Shown here: in pieces, positions 52,435 through 61,354 of the stretch | Position numbering within the stretch: position 1 is the first letter of the stretch | Layout of the letters: every line of letters begins with the position of its first letter | Assembly: GCA_024233005.1 (NCBI GenBank) | Contig: JACKQE010000011.1 | Location: forward strand, 62,001-126,000 | DNA: 64,000 nucleotides | From: Akkermansiaceae bacterium | Lineage (GTDB): Bacteria; Verrucomicrobiota; Verrucomicrobiia; Verrucomicrobiales; DEV007 | Direction of reading: 5' to 3' | The notes under the pieces: generated by a model | Told to the model about the DNA's origin: nothing | What the model saw: only the letters and a program-made list of their open reading frames with translations | Database searches by the model: none | Position numbers and translations under genes: made by a program

Positions 52435-54245
52435 AACTTCATAAACGGATCTTTCGCGTAGAGGGCGAAAAACTCTTTGTAAAGCTCGGTGGCAATATCC
52501 TTTTGAGCTTCGGTGATAGAGGATTCAAGCTGCGCTATGGAGGCTTCACCATCCTTGGACCCGAGCTCCAATGATATCCTAAACCATCCGAGGGCACGGC
52601 CTAGATCGCCCGCTAGATTATACAAATCGGCCGCCGACAAGGCTCCTCTAGGATCCCCTCCCAGAGCGGCCTTCCGGTACCACTCAAGTGCCAGATCGGG
52701 ATCACGCTTACCAGTCAACGTCCCGCCCGCAGCCCAAGCGCCTAGCTTTAGTTGAGCGTCCGTATAGCCCTTTGCCGCTGCTTTTGACACGAATTCAACA
52801 GCTTGCCCTTGCTTTCCCTCCGCTTCGTATTGCATTCCTAGCAACCACAACCCAATAGAATTATCAAGAGCACTAGATTGCTGAAGTAGACGCCCAGTCT
52901 CCAAAAGCGGAGTTACGGGAGAACTCTTCTTCCTCGCTACTTCGTGAAGCATCCACGATGCCCCTCCGTCGCCCGACTCGCTCCTGGCAGATTCAATCAA
53001 TCGATCCAAAGCGGCTCTCTTAGCGCCTGCAAGGTAATCGGCCATAAAATCTCTAGGAGTTACGTCTACCTCAATAATTCTGCCACCACGGGAGATACGA
53101 AATGTGATGCTCTCCAGTGTTCTTCCCTTCTCAGTAATTATCCTATTAATAGCGGGACCCTGGGACACCGGTACCCTGTCAACCTCCAGAATCTCGTCAC
53201 CCACCAATATTCCTGCCTTCGCTATGGGCGTATCTGAATTCAGTGCGGCAATGAATCGCCGCCCGCCTTTGTAAGACAAAAGCAATCCAAGCCGGTCTGC
53301 CGACTTAGGAGATGACACACCCTTGAAAACTGTATCACCCACACAAAGCCTTCGATTAGGAAAATCAAACGCGACCTTACTAAACCGCTTCAGGAATACA
53401 CTACCAATTAATGGATATGCGGAACGTATCCTTTGAACGCGCAGATTAGGATAATGCCTCCCTCCCACCGAGATGTCGCGCAGCACTCCCGTGGGCTCAC
53501 TAGCTAGATTCCCCAAACTAATCAGCGAAGTAGTTCGGCCTGTAATCTCGAGCTCCTCAAGAGCGACTAACGCATCGAACAGTGCTTCTGGAAGGGCAAG
53601 CTCGAACGCGCCTCCTGAATCGACCATCACATCCAGGTCGCAAAGAGAAAAACCTGCTCGTAGTGTAGGCATTCCATAATTGAGTCGAAAGCGATACGTG
53701 GCACTTGTGCCAAAACTGCTATCTTCTAGCCGACGAGCCAACGAGAGTTTCCCTTTCTCGAAATCAAATACAAGGGCGTGATCACGGAATGAAGAGACGC
53801 CGACTATGGCTATAATGTTCTGGCTCGAGAGTTCGCGGTACTCTCTGAGGTCCGAATAGATTACATGAAATGGCAGTGCAGTACTTCCAATTGCAAAGGA
53901 AAATGGCGGTGAATAGACTTTGCGCAGAACAATCGTACTGGACTCGGAATTTATCTGAGTGTTGGCCAGAAATGCCCCAGGATGACGCTCACTTAGGTCG
54001 GACGGATCAATCACGGAGCACCCAGAACCAGTGTCAATCATGAACAGTCCGGCACGCGAATCGAGCACTCCGGCAACTAAAAACAAGCCTTCTGCTTCCA
54101 CGAGCTCAACTGAATCAACCTTGCTGGCAACATCCGATACCTGCGCAAACGCTCTAGGACATCCCGCTGCTATCAGCAGTATCTGGAATAGTATGTACGC
54201 GCCGATTATACTGGAAGGACTTCCAGTCAGATTAACCTTGATCAC
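52431..54245 (-). CDS. Exported retropepsin-like aspartic protease with PDZ and Sel1-type repeats
   Basis: 604 aa. N-terminal signal (IIGAYILFQILLIAAGCPRAFA), possibly a lipobox at AAGC. Residues ~45-290 contain two aspartic-protease halves: D71 in FMIDTGSGCSVID and a second DSGG in LDVMVDSGGAFELALP, the arrangement of bacterial retropepsin-like proteins. A PDZ domain follows (~305-395: LLLSYKGGRRFIAALNSDTPIAKAGILVGDEILEVDRVPV). The C terminus (~470-590) has Sel1/TPR-like repeats (GYTDAQLKLGAWAAGGTLTG, ALEWYRKAALGGDPRGA). First gene of a four-gene minus-strand operon. Role unknown, plausibly maturation or scaffolding of surface material. Confidence 0.78.
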   Translation of the reverse strand: MIKVNLTGSPSSIIGAYILFQILLIAAGCPRAFAQVSDVASKVDSVELVEAEGLFLVAGVLDSRAGLFMIDTGSGCSVIDPSDLSERHPGAFLANTQINSESSTIVLRKVYSPPFSFAIGSTALPFHVIYSDLREYRELSSQNIIAIVGVSSFRDHALVFDFEKGKLSLARRLEDSSFGTSATYRFRLNYGMPTLRAGFSLCDLDVMVDSGGAFELALPEALFDALVALEELEITGRTTSLISLGNLASEPTGVLRDISVGGRHYPNLRVQRIRSAYPLIGSVFLKRFSKVAFDFPNRRLCVGDTVFKGVSSPKSADRLGLLLSYKGGRRFIAALNSDTPIAKAGILVGDEILEVDRVPVSQGPAINRIITEKGRTLESITFRISRGGRIIEVDVTPRDFMADYLAGAKRAALDRLIESARSESGDGGASWMLHEVARKKSSPVTPLLETGRLLQQSSALDNSIGLWLLGMQYEAEGKQGQAVEFVSKAAAKGYTDAQLKLGAWAAGGTLTGKRDPDLALEWYRKAALGGDPRGALSAADLYNLAGDLGRALGWFRISLELGSKDGEASIAQLESSITEAQKDIATELYKEFFALYAKDPFMKF

Positions 54246-54258
54246 TGGTGATTAGAGG

Positions 54259-55275
54259 TTAGAACGATCCCTTTAACTGCACAGTTGCCGACACACCCGT
54301 CCTGGTAAACTCTTCATCAAGTACTGCTTCGCCCGAGAGCTGAGGTTCAAACTGAACGCCGAAGATCTTGAGGCTACCATCTGGGATGAGCGTCACTGAC
54401 CCCCCGAGTTTATAGGTCTGCGTGCCCGTGATGCCTATATATAGTGATTCGAAGGAAGCACCAACCCTGAATTGACCTACCGTTGGGATTCCCTGGAGAT
54501 CTAAGGCGTCCAAGGTAACTGACATTTTTGCACTATAGTCTACCGAGGTATTCTGATCTTGCGGAAAGCTGTTCAACTTGATGGCCCCCTCCGCCTTGAG
54601 CGTCAAGAATAGATTATCGTCCAAGAGGAGGGAATATTGCGCCAACGCTCCCGCTGAGAGAACCTGCTGTGAGGTATACATACCCTGTGAGGATAGTAGC
54701 GATTGGTTTTGCGTGCTAAAGAATGATGCGAGCGTCGGGTAGAATGCCTGCTTTTTCAAGCCGTCCCACGCTTCGATAGAGGCACTCTTTAGGGTCTTCT
54801 TCACTGTGACTTTCGCCGTAGTTGTCGTCGTAGAATTATCGGAAAACTTCACATTGAATACGACGTCAGCTTTCACTCCCTTTTCATCTCCTAAACCCCA
54901 CGGCTGCGTCTCCACGGAGAAGCTAGTAACATTTGAACTCTCCCACGTAGCGGACTTAATATACGGGCTGCCACTAACCTCGACCTTTATTATTTGCTTT
55001 GCGCTAGAGATTGTAGCTGTTACAGCCTCAACGTCAACCGCCCCAGGATTGTTTAGAACAATGGGAGAGATGGTTGCCTCCTCCGATGAACTGCTGCTGC
55101 TCGAGACAGGAGGTACGTAAGAACTGCTACTGGACACCCAAGGCGAGGACGAGCTGCTGGACATTCCAGTCGAAGAAGAGCTGCTACTACTGCTGCTGCT
55201 TGAGGCAGGAGGCACGTAAGAGCTACTGCTGGACATCCATGGAGTAGACGAGCTAGACGAAGAGCTTGAGGGCAT
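54259..55275 (-). CDS. Poly-serine/beta-rich protein, probably N-terminally truncated
   Basis: 338 aa. The first ~65 residues are serine runs separated by conserved spacers in tandem (MSSSSSYVPPASSSS..., PWVSSSSSYVPP), the kind of linker found in exported cell-surface and carbohydrate-active proteins. The rest is beta-rich (VEAVTATISSAKQIIKVEVSG; FEPQLSGEAVLDEEFTRTG) and ends in a porin/autotransporter-like strand. There is no signal peptide although such a linker normally follows one, and an in-frame stop lies just upstream of the ATG. It therefore looks like a 3' fragment, or a protein with lost leader. Separated from the protease operon by only 13 nt. Confidence 0.55.
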   Translation of the reverse strand: MPSSSSSSSSTPWMSSSSSYVPPASSSSSSSSSSSTGMSSSSSSPWVSSSSSYVPPVSSSSSSSEEATISPIVLNNPGAVDVEAVTATISSAKQIIKVEVSGSPYIKSATWESSNVTSFSVETQPWGLGDEKGVKADVVFNVKFSDNSTTTTTAKVTVKKTLKSASIEAWDGLKKQAFYPTLASFFSTQNQSLLSSQGMYTSQQVLSAGALAQYSLLLDDNLFLTLKAEGAIKLNSFPQDQNTSVDYSAKMSVTLDALDLQGIPTVGQFRVGASFESLYIGITGTQTYKLGGSVTLIPDGSLKIFGVQFEPQLSGEAVLDEEFTRTGVSATVQLKGSF

Positions 55276-55429
55276 GGTAAAATGAGGATTGAAGTGTCAG
55301 TTCAGGAGCGTGGCAAAATCAGACACCTGAATCAAGATTTTTTTCTTTCAGTAAGAAAGTATAAAGGGACTGGTCATTTATAAAAAGAAGCTTGACCCTC
55401 TTTCCGACTCTGCTACCATCGCCTCATCA

Positions 55430-56542
55430 TGAGACGTGGCCGATTTATTGTCGAAGGTGCCACCTTTTACCACTGCCTGTCCCGCGTGGTGGACAAGCAG
55501 TTCATTCTGAGAGACGAAGAGAAGCGCTTCTTTTTGCGCTGGTTGCGTCGCTTGGAGCGCTTCTCCGGGATCGAGATCATCACGTATTGATCGATGGTCC
55601 GAGGCCTCGACCATCGACCCTCCGGGTTGTTCTGAGAGACAATCGATTTCCCCGCCTCCCCGTAGGCGGTTCGGTTGTTTGATGACCAACCATTTTCACC
55701 TGCTGGTCCGGGTGCCCGATTGGGAGGAACTCCCCAAGCTCACCGTGGAGGGGGTACTCGCCATGCTGCCTCTGCTCTACGAGGCTGTCCAGAGCCTGGG
55801 GATCCGGCAGGAAATCGAGCGAGCCCAGACGTCGTCCGATCGCACCTGGCTGCCGCAAATTCTGGAGAGATTCGAGCTTCGGCGGGGTGATCTGTCGGTG
55901 TTTCTCAAGGAATTGAAACAGCGCTTCACCCAATGGTACAACCGCCGCAAAGGACGACGGGGCACGCTCTGGGAGGACCGGTTCAAGAGTGTGATTGTGG
56001 AAGGCTCGGAGGCGGCGCTGCTGACTATGGCGGCCTACATCGACCTGAATCCGGTGCGCGCCGGGATGGCGGACGATCCCAAGGACTACCGCTGGTGCGG
56101 CTATGCCGAGGCTGTGGCGGGCGGACGCCGGGCGCGGCGCGGACTGGGGATAATGCTTGAGCACACCTTCTACGGGGTGAATCGCGCCATCACCTGGGAA
56201 AACACGGCGCCGCGTTACCGGATGCTGCTCTTTGGCCAGGGGGAGGAACGCGAGGCCGACGATTTGCGGAAAACCAAGGGGCGGCGCGGCTTCAGCCGGG
56301 AGCGGATCGCGGAGGAAGTCGCCAGGGGAGGGAAACTGCCTCTGCCGGAAATCCTGCGGTGCCGGGTGCGGTATTTTTGTGACGGGGCGATCCTGGGCAG
56401 TGTGGCCTTTGTGAACGGGCTCTTTGAGGCGCACCGCTGGCGATTCGGGCCGAAGCGATCGTCCGGGGCGCGCAGGATGAGGGGAGGGGACTGGGGCGAG
56501 CTGCGGGTGCTCAGGGATCTGCGGAAGGAAGTGGTGGGGTGA
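55430..56542 (+). pseudogene. RAYT-like HUH (Y1/IS200-type) transposase, disrupted
   Basis: The 5' part (MRRGRFIVEGATFYHCLSRVVDKQFILRDEEKR...IEIIT) and the 3' part (CLMTNHFHLLVRVPDWEE...) are the two halves of one REP-associated tyrosine transposase gene: HUH motif in NHFHLL, nucleophilic Tyr in KQRFTQWYNRRKGR and the C-terminal LNPVRAGMADDPKDYRWCGYAE. Between T-Y and C-L an 88-nt insertion (55590-55677) brings a TGA after TAT. If it is removed the frames join as ACG TAT TGT TTG ATG. So the gene is inactive unless the insert is spliced or bypassed. Confidence 0.87.
55590..55677. mobile_element. 88-bp double-hairpin insertion inside the RAYT gene
   Basis: Bounded by TTG on both sides (55587-55589 and 55675-55677), consistent with a 3-bp duplication. 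It contains a near-perfect palindrome TCGATGGTC-c-GAGG / CCTC-GACCATCGA (55591-55617) and a second hairpin CCGCCT-ccccgt-AGGCGG (55652-55669) with GTAG at its base, as in REP/BIME-type elements. Insertion of a REP-like or MITE-like unit into its own kind of transposase is inferred, not proven. Confidence 0.65.
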
Positions 56543-56607
56543 GGCGGGCTGATGGATGCTGACATTTCCCCTGAAACTGGAAAGCTGCGGATCTTTTTCA
56601 CTGCGGT

Positions 56608-56633
56608 CAGCTCTCCTTTCTGCAGGGGAGCTG
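56608..56633. terminator. Hairpin between RAYT relic and trmL
   Basis: CAGCTCTCC / GGGGAGCTG with an 8-nt loop (one T-G wobble), in the gap between convergent genes. No U-run. Confidence 0.5.
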
Positions 56634-56743
56634 TTGTCATCCCCGGGGGGATCGCACCTTCCCCATTCCAGAATAAGAGCCAGCGCAATCCACAAATTAT
56701 GAGTGAACTTTCCGATAGAGGCAAACCAATGGGTCGCTTGATT

Positions 56744-57235
56744 TCAGGACAATTGACGGATGGCCTCGTACAGGACGATGCCGACGGCCGTGGCCAGATT
56801 CAGACTGCGGACCGATTGTTGCGGGATGGTGAGCAGTCGCTCCGGATGCGCGGCGAGCAACGTTTCCGGCAGTCCCCGGGTCTCTGAGCCGAAAATGAGA
56901 AAATCTCCGGGAGCAAACGTGGTGTTCCAGTAAAGTTGGTCGGCTTTGGTGGTGAGAAGAAAAAACCTGGCCGATTCCGATGCCAGACAGGCGGCTGAGA
57001 AAACGTCCCAGTTCTCCCAGACCCGCAGATCCACTTCCGCCCAATAATCCAGACCGGCCCGTTTCACGGCCCGATCATCGATGGAAAAGCCCAAGGGACC
57101 GACCAGATGAAGCGTCGCCTGGGCGGCCAGGCAAAGCCGTCCGACATTCCCGGTGTTTGGAGGGATCTCGGGACACAACAAAACGACCTGGAGCCCGGAA
57201 GGCTTCAGGTCGCAAGGAGGGGCCGTGCTTGGCAC
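56744..57235 (-). CDS. trmL: tRNA (cytidine(34)-2'-O)-methyltransferase TrmL (SpoU/SPOUT family)
   Basis: 163 aa; typical length. SPOUT knot: VVLLCPEIPPNTGNVGRLCLAAQATLHLVGPLGF at the start, central LDYW, and the C-terminal SAM loop LIFGSETRGLPETLL and PQQSVRSLNLATAVGIVLYEA. Methylates the wobble nucleotide of Leu tRNAs in bacteria. It lies 7 nt after rplU on the same strand and is likely co-transcribed; the usual rpmA is not there. Confidence 0.9.
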   Translation of the reverse strand: MPSTAPPCDLKPSGLQVVLLCPEIPPNTGNVGRLCLAAQATLHLVGPLGFSIDDRAVKRAGLDYWAEVDLRVWENWDVFSAACLASESARFFLLTTKADQLYWNTTFAPGDFLIFGSETRGLPETLLAAHPERLLTIPQQSVRSLNLATAVGIVLYEAIRQLS

Positions 57236-57242
57236 GGGAAAC

Positions 57243-57557
57243 TCAGGCGTTGATCGATTTGATCTTGAGCCGGGTCATCAGTCGGCGATGACCGACGGTG
57301 CGATGGTAGCCCTGACGCCGCTTGTATTTGAAAGCGATGACCTTGGGGGCACGGAATTGGTCAATGACCTCGGCGACCACGGTCGCCCCGCTGACGAGAG
57401 GGGAGCCGACGGTGGTGGAGTCACCCGTATTGACGAGAAGAACGTTGCTGAAAGTCGTCTCATCGCCGGTGTTGCCGACGATTTTTTCGATTTCAATCTT
57501 GTCGCCTTCGCTGACGCGGTATTGTTTGCCGCCGGTGGAGAAAATTGCGTATGCCAT
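57243..57557 (-). CDS. rplU: 50S ribosomal protein L21
   Basis: 104 aa, full length. MAYAIFSTGGKQYRVSEGDKIEIEKI and the C-terminal FKYKRRQGYHRTVGHRRLMTRLKI are the diagnostic L21 ends. Binds 23S rRNA domain I. In most bacteria it is followed by rpmA (L27) and obg, but here trmL follows. Confidence 0.97.
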   Translation of the reverse strand: MAYAIFSTGGKQYRVSEGDKIEIEKIVGNTGDETTFSNVLLVNTGDSTTVGSPLVSGATVVAEVIDQFRAPKVIAFKYKRRQGYHRTVGHRRLMTRLKIKSINA

Positions 57558-57600
57558 GGTGGTAGGGGAACCTGAGTCCTGAAATTGGGAGCGCGCAGAT

Positions 57601-57615
57601 TGCCACAGGGTGGCA
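57601..57615 (-). promoter_or_regulatory. Hairpin in the rplU leader
   Basis: Perfect TGCCAC-agg-GTGGCA, 44 nt upstream of the rplU start, in a 308-nt gap shared with the divergent glycosyltransferase gene. Could be a leader element for ribosomal protein autoregulation, by position only. Nothing else convincing is seen in this gap. Confidence 0.35.
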
Positions 57616-57865
57616 GAACGGGCAAGTGATTTTTTTGTTCAGTGGGCCGGATTGTCCGGGATCCTCAGACTCCGAAGGGGGCGTTTTTTCCTTGATCAGA
57701 GGGGCTGGCACCTGGAAAGCGGGGGATCCGGGCCATTCAAGGGCCCCTGGATCACCTCCAAGATCGCGTCGTTCGCGGGGATCCCAGCCGCAAGCGTGGC
57801 AGGAGATGCCCTGCAATCCGGCCTTGCACTCTGTGGTCGTGCGGGCAGTTTCTGGCTTGACTGGG

Positions 57866-59110
57866 ATGATGGAGCCGATTTTATGGACATTGTGGGGCCT
57901 TTGGATGGCTCAGGCGCTGCTGACAGCCTTGGAAGTGGGTGGCTACGCCCGTTACCGCCGCTGGCAGGAATCCTTGTGGGGGCATTTGCTCCCTGCCGAT
58001 CAACAATCCGCGGCACTCATCATCGCGGTCAAAGGATTCGACCCGGAGAATACGCCCCACTTTTTTGAAGCCATCCTCGCGCAGGATTATCCCCGCTACC
58101 GGGTGCTGATCACGGTGGAAAGTGAAAAGGACCCGGTGGTTCCCTGGCTGAGAGGCATGCTAGCCGAGCGGGAGAGGAACCTCCTCGCCGGAAACGCCGG
58201 CCCGGGACCCTTCGAAGTCAGGATCATCATTGCCGGCACGTGTGAAGGCAGAGGGCAGAAGGTCCACAACCAGATCGAGGCCTTCAAGGAACTGGATGCC
58301 GGTGACCGGATGATTGCTTTCGCCGATGCGGACATCCGATGCGCAACGGACTGGTTGGCCAGGCTGACCGCACCGCTCAACGCCGGCACGCACCAACTTG
58401 CCTCCACCTACCGATGGCTGGTGCCGAAGCGGCCGTCCCTCGTGAACCATTTCGCCAGCGTGATCAACGCGTCTGTCGCCACCTTGGGAGGCAGGGATTT
58501 GTGGAGCAATCTGTGGGGGGGATCGATGGCGATCACCCGGCACGATTTTGATGAACTGGATGTCCCGGAAGTCTTCCACGGCAGTCTGAATGACGATCTC
58601 AGGATGGGGGAGTATGCCCGTACCAAAGGCAGGAAGATCGCCTTCATCAAGTCATTGCTCATCCCCAGTCCGGTGGACTTCACCTGGTCGTCCTTTTTTG
58701 AATTTGGACGCCGCCAGTACTATCAGGTGCGCTGGTATTCCCCCGCGCTCTATTCGTTTTCCCTGATGTTGACGGGTATCTACACGCTGGGATTTGTCAG
58801 CTCTCTGACGGCTATCCTGTGCTTCCACCACTCACTCGCTTGGATCCCCCTCGGCGTGGTGCTGTTTGCGGACCAACTCCGGGCCCGGGCACGGAGCAAG
58901 GTGATCGTGGAACATTTTGGGAACCATCCTGAAATCGTGGAGGCTCTCAAAAAAACCATGTGGGTGGAGCATTTGGGAACCCCTGCTGCCATGGCCATTC
59001 ATGGGATGCTGGCGCTCAGCGCCCTCTTTGTCAGCCGGATCCGCTGGGCGGGTATCCATTACCGGATCCTCTCCCAAACCAAAACGGAAGTATTGAAAAG
59101 GGAAGGTTGA
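57866..59110 (+). CDS. Family 2 glycosyltransferase (ceramide glucosyltransferase-like membrane enzyme)
   Basis: 414 aa from ATG 57866 (MMEPILWTLWGLWMAQALLTALE, TM1); the frame is open to 57626 but that part is low-complexity and non-conserved. GT-A motifs: ALIIAVKGF, DXD-like in MIAFADADIRCATDWLARL, acceptor-side GSLNDDLRMGEY, and (Q)xxRW in RRQYYQVRWYS. The C terminus has several TM helices (LTGIYTLGFVSSLTAILCF; GVVLFADQL). Processive or lipid glycosylation at the inner membrane is likely. Divergent from rplU. Confidence 0.83.
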   Translation: MMEPILWTLWGLWMAQALLTALEVGGYARYRRWQESLWGHLLPADQQSAALIIAVKGFDPENTPHFFEAILAQDYPRYRVLITVESEKDPVVPWLRGMLAERERNLLAGNAGPGPFEVRIIIAGTCEGRGQKVHNQIEAFKELDAGDRMIAFADADIRCATDWLARLTAPLNAGTHQLASTYRWLVPKRPSLVNHFASVINASVATLGGRDLWSNLWGGSMAITRHDFDELDVPEVFHGSLNDDLRMGEYARTKGRKIAFIKSLLIPSPVDFTWSSFFEFGRRQYYQVRWYSPALYSFSLMLTGIYTLGFVSSLTAILCFHHSLAWIPLGVVLFADQLRARARSKVIVEHFGNHPEIVEALKKTMWVEHLGTPAAMAIHGMLALSALFVSRIRWAGIHYRILSQTKTEVLKREG

Positions 59111-59170
59111 TTCCTTTCGGAGCCTGGGGCGGGCGTCCCGCACTAAGGATGCCAGACTGGAGGGCCCCCC

Positions 59171-61225
59171 TCAATAGTTCCGGGTGATCCATTTGGCGGC
59201 CCGGGAATAAAACTGGATATGCCACCAGTCGAGGAGACTCCGGTAGACAAAGTTCTCTGGCTTGCGCCAGTACTCCGGCATTTCCTGGATGAGGTCATCA
59301 AACAAGGCCACATTGTCGAGGGAGGGTTTCAATTCCCCCTCCTCAATACGGGTCGCGACCTCCCGGGCTCTTTTCAAAAAGGGCGCCGGCAGAGGCGCTT
59401 GGCCGGTTTCCTGAGCCAGTCTTTCATTCTCCCGGATGAACAAGCCGGCGAGATACTCGTTTTCCGATCGAATGCCCCGTTCATAGTCCTGCAGCATGGA
59501 GGATCGGATGTCACCACTCACCGAGGAGACAATGCGCAGGGTGACTCCGTTCTCGACGATTTTTTCGGGCCTGGTGCCCTCATGGATGGCGAATCCATCC
59601 ATAGGGATTTTTTTCATGATTCCCAACGGCCCGACGGCCCGGTTGGCGATTTTCACCTCTTCACTCATGGTGGCCAGGATGATGCGAAGAATGCCGGGTT
59701 CCCTGAAAAGCACGGCGCATTTCTGGCCGAAGATCATGCCGTAGGTGTTCATCACCCCATTGAAGGTCATTTTGTTCCAGGCTTCCCGGATGATCTGGTG
59801 GCTGATTTCGGTCCGGCCGAAGTTGCCGAGGAGCTTTTGCACCAGCAATAGGCGTGGGGTGATGGATTCCTGGAGGATTTCACCAATGGCAAAATGTCCG
59901 ATCGATGACTGCTCGAGGTGTCCCGGGCCGAGGTTGGTTCCTCCCCAGAAGGTGATGCCGTGCAGGACCCGCTCCTTGCCGACGACAGCAGCGATCTCAT
60001 GGTCATTGATGGAATTCTGAAGGGAAACCACCACGGTTTCAGGTGTCATCGACGCCAAAACCGACTCCAAAGCGGGCTTGGTGGCGGCGGATTTGACCGC
60101 CAGAATGATCACATCGAACACCATCTTCTGGTTCTGGAACCTTCTGGTGAACAGGTCTTGCAAGGCTCCGACCGAGTCTGCCACGGAGACTTTGACACAC
60201 ATCCGGCCCCTTTTTCCGGTGATGAGCAGACCGTCCTTACGGATCGTGGCGACATGCGCGGAGTTCGTGTCCAACAGAAACACCTGCTCACCGGCGAGGG
60301 TCAGGTAAGCTCCGGTGATCCCTCCGGTAACGCCCGCTCCGAGGACCAGGATTTTCTTTCCAGTCGGATGGTAATAGGCACCAGCTTTGAGTGCCGTGTG
60401 GGTTGCTCTCCGGAAAACATTCCAGGTCGAAAAAATCATGATCATGGCCAATCCGCCGGCCAATGCCCCTAACGCTCTGGAACTGGCGACACTCTGGGCG
60501 AGTCCCTGCAGCATGAGTTCGGAACACGTGTGCCCGGCACCGGCGTGGCCAGTGGGCGATTTCACCGCCATTGCCAAGGACACAAACCAAGCGGTGATCG
60601 CCACCGTGAGGAATAGGGTCGGCACGAGGAAATCCGCCGTTCGCCGGTATCCCCGGAGATTTTCCTTTCCCAGAACCATGTGATTGACATAGCGAAGCCG
60701 GAACTCCTGGGCGACCCGGATGCAATAGAACGAGCCCAGGACCACCATCACCAGCATGAGAAACGTTCCCGGGTGGAGGCGGATCGTTTCCAAATACCCG
60801 GTGGCAGGTGTCGTAACCCCACCGGCTTTGAGTCCACGAAATATCGTCAGCAACACGGTGGCCGCCAGGATGTTGAGAAAGGCGGAGACTTTGAGGAACG
60901 TGTTGCCGATGGCTCCCCAGATTTTCAGGGCTTTGTCGAGATTGAAAACGAGCAGAATCACCAGAGCCATCACGGCCTGAAACCGGACCAGGGGCGGAAT
61001 TTCTGCCGCCTCCTTTTCTCCGAGGTATCTCCCTACCCCGTAAAGCACGAAAGACCAAAAGGCGGTGAACGCCAGCATCAGAACCTGCTGAGCCAGGACG
61101 TGACGGTTGAAGCGAAGCACCTCCGGCTCAGAAGTCAGATCGAACTCATTCCGGAGATAGCGAGGGAAGCGCGCGCCATCATGGACAAATTGGACGGAAG
61201 ATGGCTGGAAGTACCGCTTGGGCAT
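59171..61225 (-). CDS. Membrane domain fused to ketopantoate reductase-like (PanE/ApbA) dehydrogenase
   Basis: 684 aa. Residues 1-285 contain about six TM helices (near 45-65, 82-96, 112-130, 154-170, 198-220, 250-268). From 290 a Rossmann fold starts, KKILVLGAGVTGGITGAYLTLAG, with the C-terminal six-helix domain of 2-dehydropantoate 2-reductases (HGITFWGGTNLGPGHLEQS; AWNKMTFNGVMNTYGMI; MLQDYERGIRSENEYLAG). PanE is normally a ~300-aa soluble enzyme of pantothenate synthesis, so the ~285-residue membrane extension is unusual. Substrate on the membrane side is unknown. Convergent with the glycosyltransferase; the two genes are separated by 60 nt. Confidence 0.82.
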   Translation of the reverse strand: MPKRYFQPSSVQFVHDGARFPRYLRNEFDLTSEPEVLRFNRHVLAQQVLMLAFTAFWSFVLYGVGRYLGEKEAAEIPPLVRFQAVMALVILLVFNLDKALKIWGAIGNTFLKVSAFLNILAATVLLTIFRGLKAGGVTTPATGYLETIRLHPGTFLMLVMVVLGSFYCIRVAQEFRLRYVNHMVLGKENLRGYRRTADFLVPTLFLTVAITAWFVSLAMAVKSPTGHAGAGHTCSELMLQGLAQSVASSRALGALAGGLAMIMIFSTWNVFRRATHTALKAGAYYHPTGKKILVLGAGVTGGITGAYLTLAGEQVFLLDTNSAHVATIRKDGLLITGKRGRMCVKVSVADSVGALQDLFTRRFQNQKMVFDVIILAVKSAATKPALESVLASMTPETVVVSLQNSINDHEIAAVVGKERVLHGITFWGGTNLGPGHLEQSSIGHFAIGEILQESITPRLLLVQKLLGNFGRTEISHQIIREAWNKMTFNGVMNTYGMIFGQKCAVLFREPGILRIILATMSEEVKIANRAVGPLGIMKKIPMDGFAIHEGTRPEKIVENGVTLRIVSSVSGDIRSSMLQDYERGIRSENEYLAGLFIRENERLAQETGQAPLPAPFLKRAREVATRIEEGELKPSLDNVALFDDLIQEMPEYWRKPENFVYRSLLDWWHIQFYSRAAKWITRNY

Positions 61226-61354
61226 GACCCTGATTGCCAGAAGTGCTTGTCCGAATCAAGTTGATTCAGGGAACGTGAGTGCGTTGCCGAGAGATCCCTG
61301 CGGAGCCTTACCGGCAGTTCATCGGGGTCCTTTACGAGGACCGTGCCGGTGCGA

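Noticed and set aside
57626..57865. Longer N terminus for the glycosyltransferase
   Set aside because: The 80 extra codons are Pro/Ser/Arg-rich with no conserved motif, and the first TM helix begins right after ATG 57866.
59129..59141. Short GC hairpin GCGGG-cgt-CCCGC between convergent genes
   Set aside because: Five-base-pair stem without a U-tract; could be chance in high-GC DNA.
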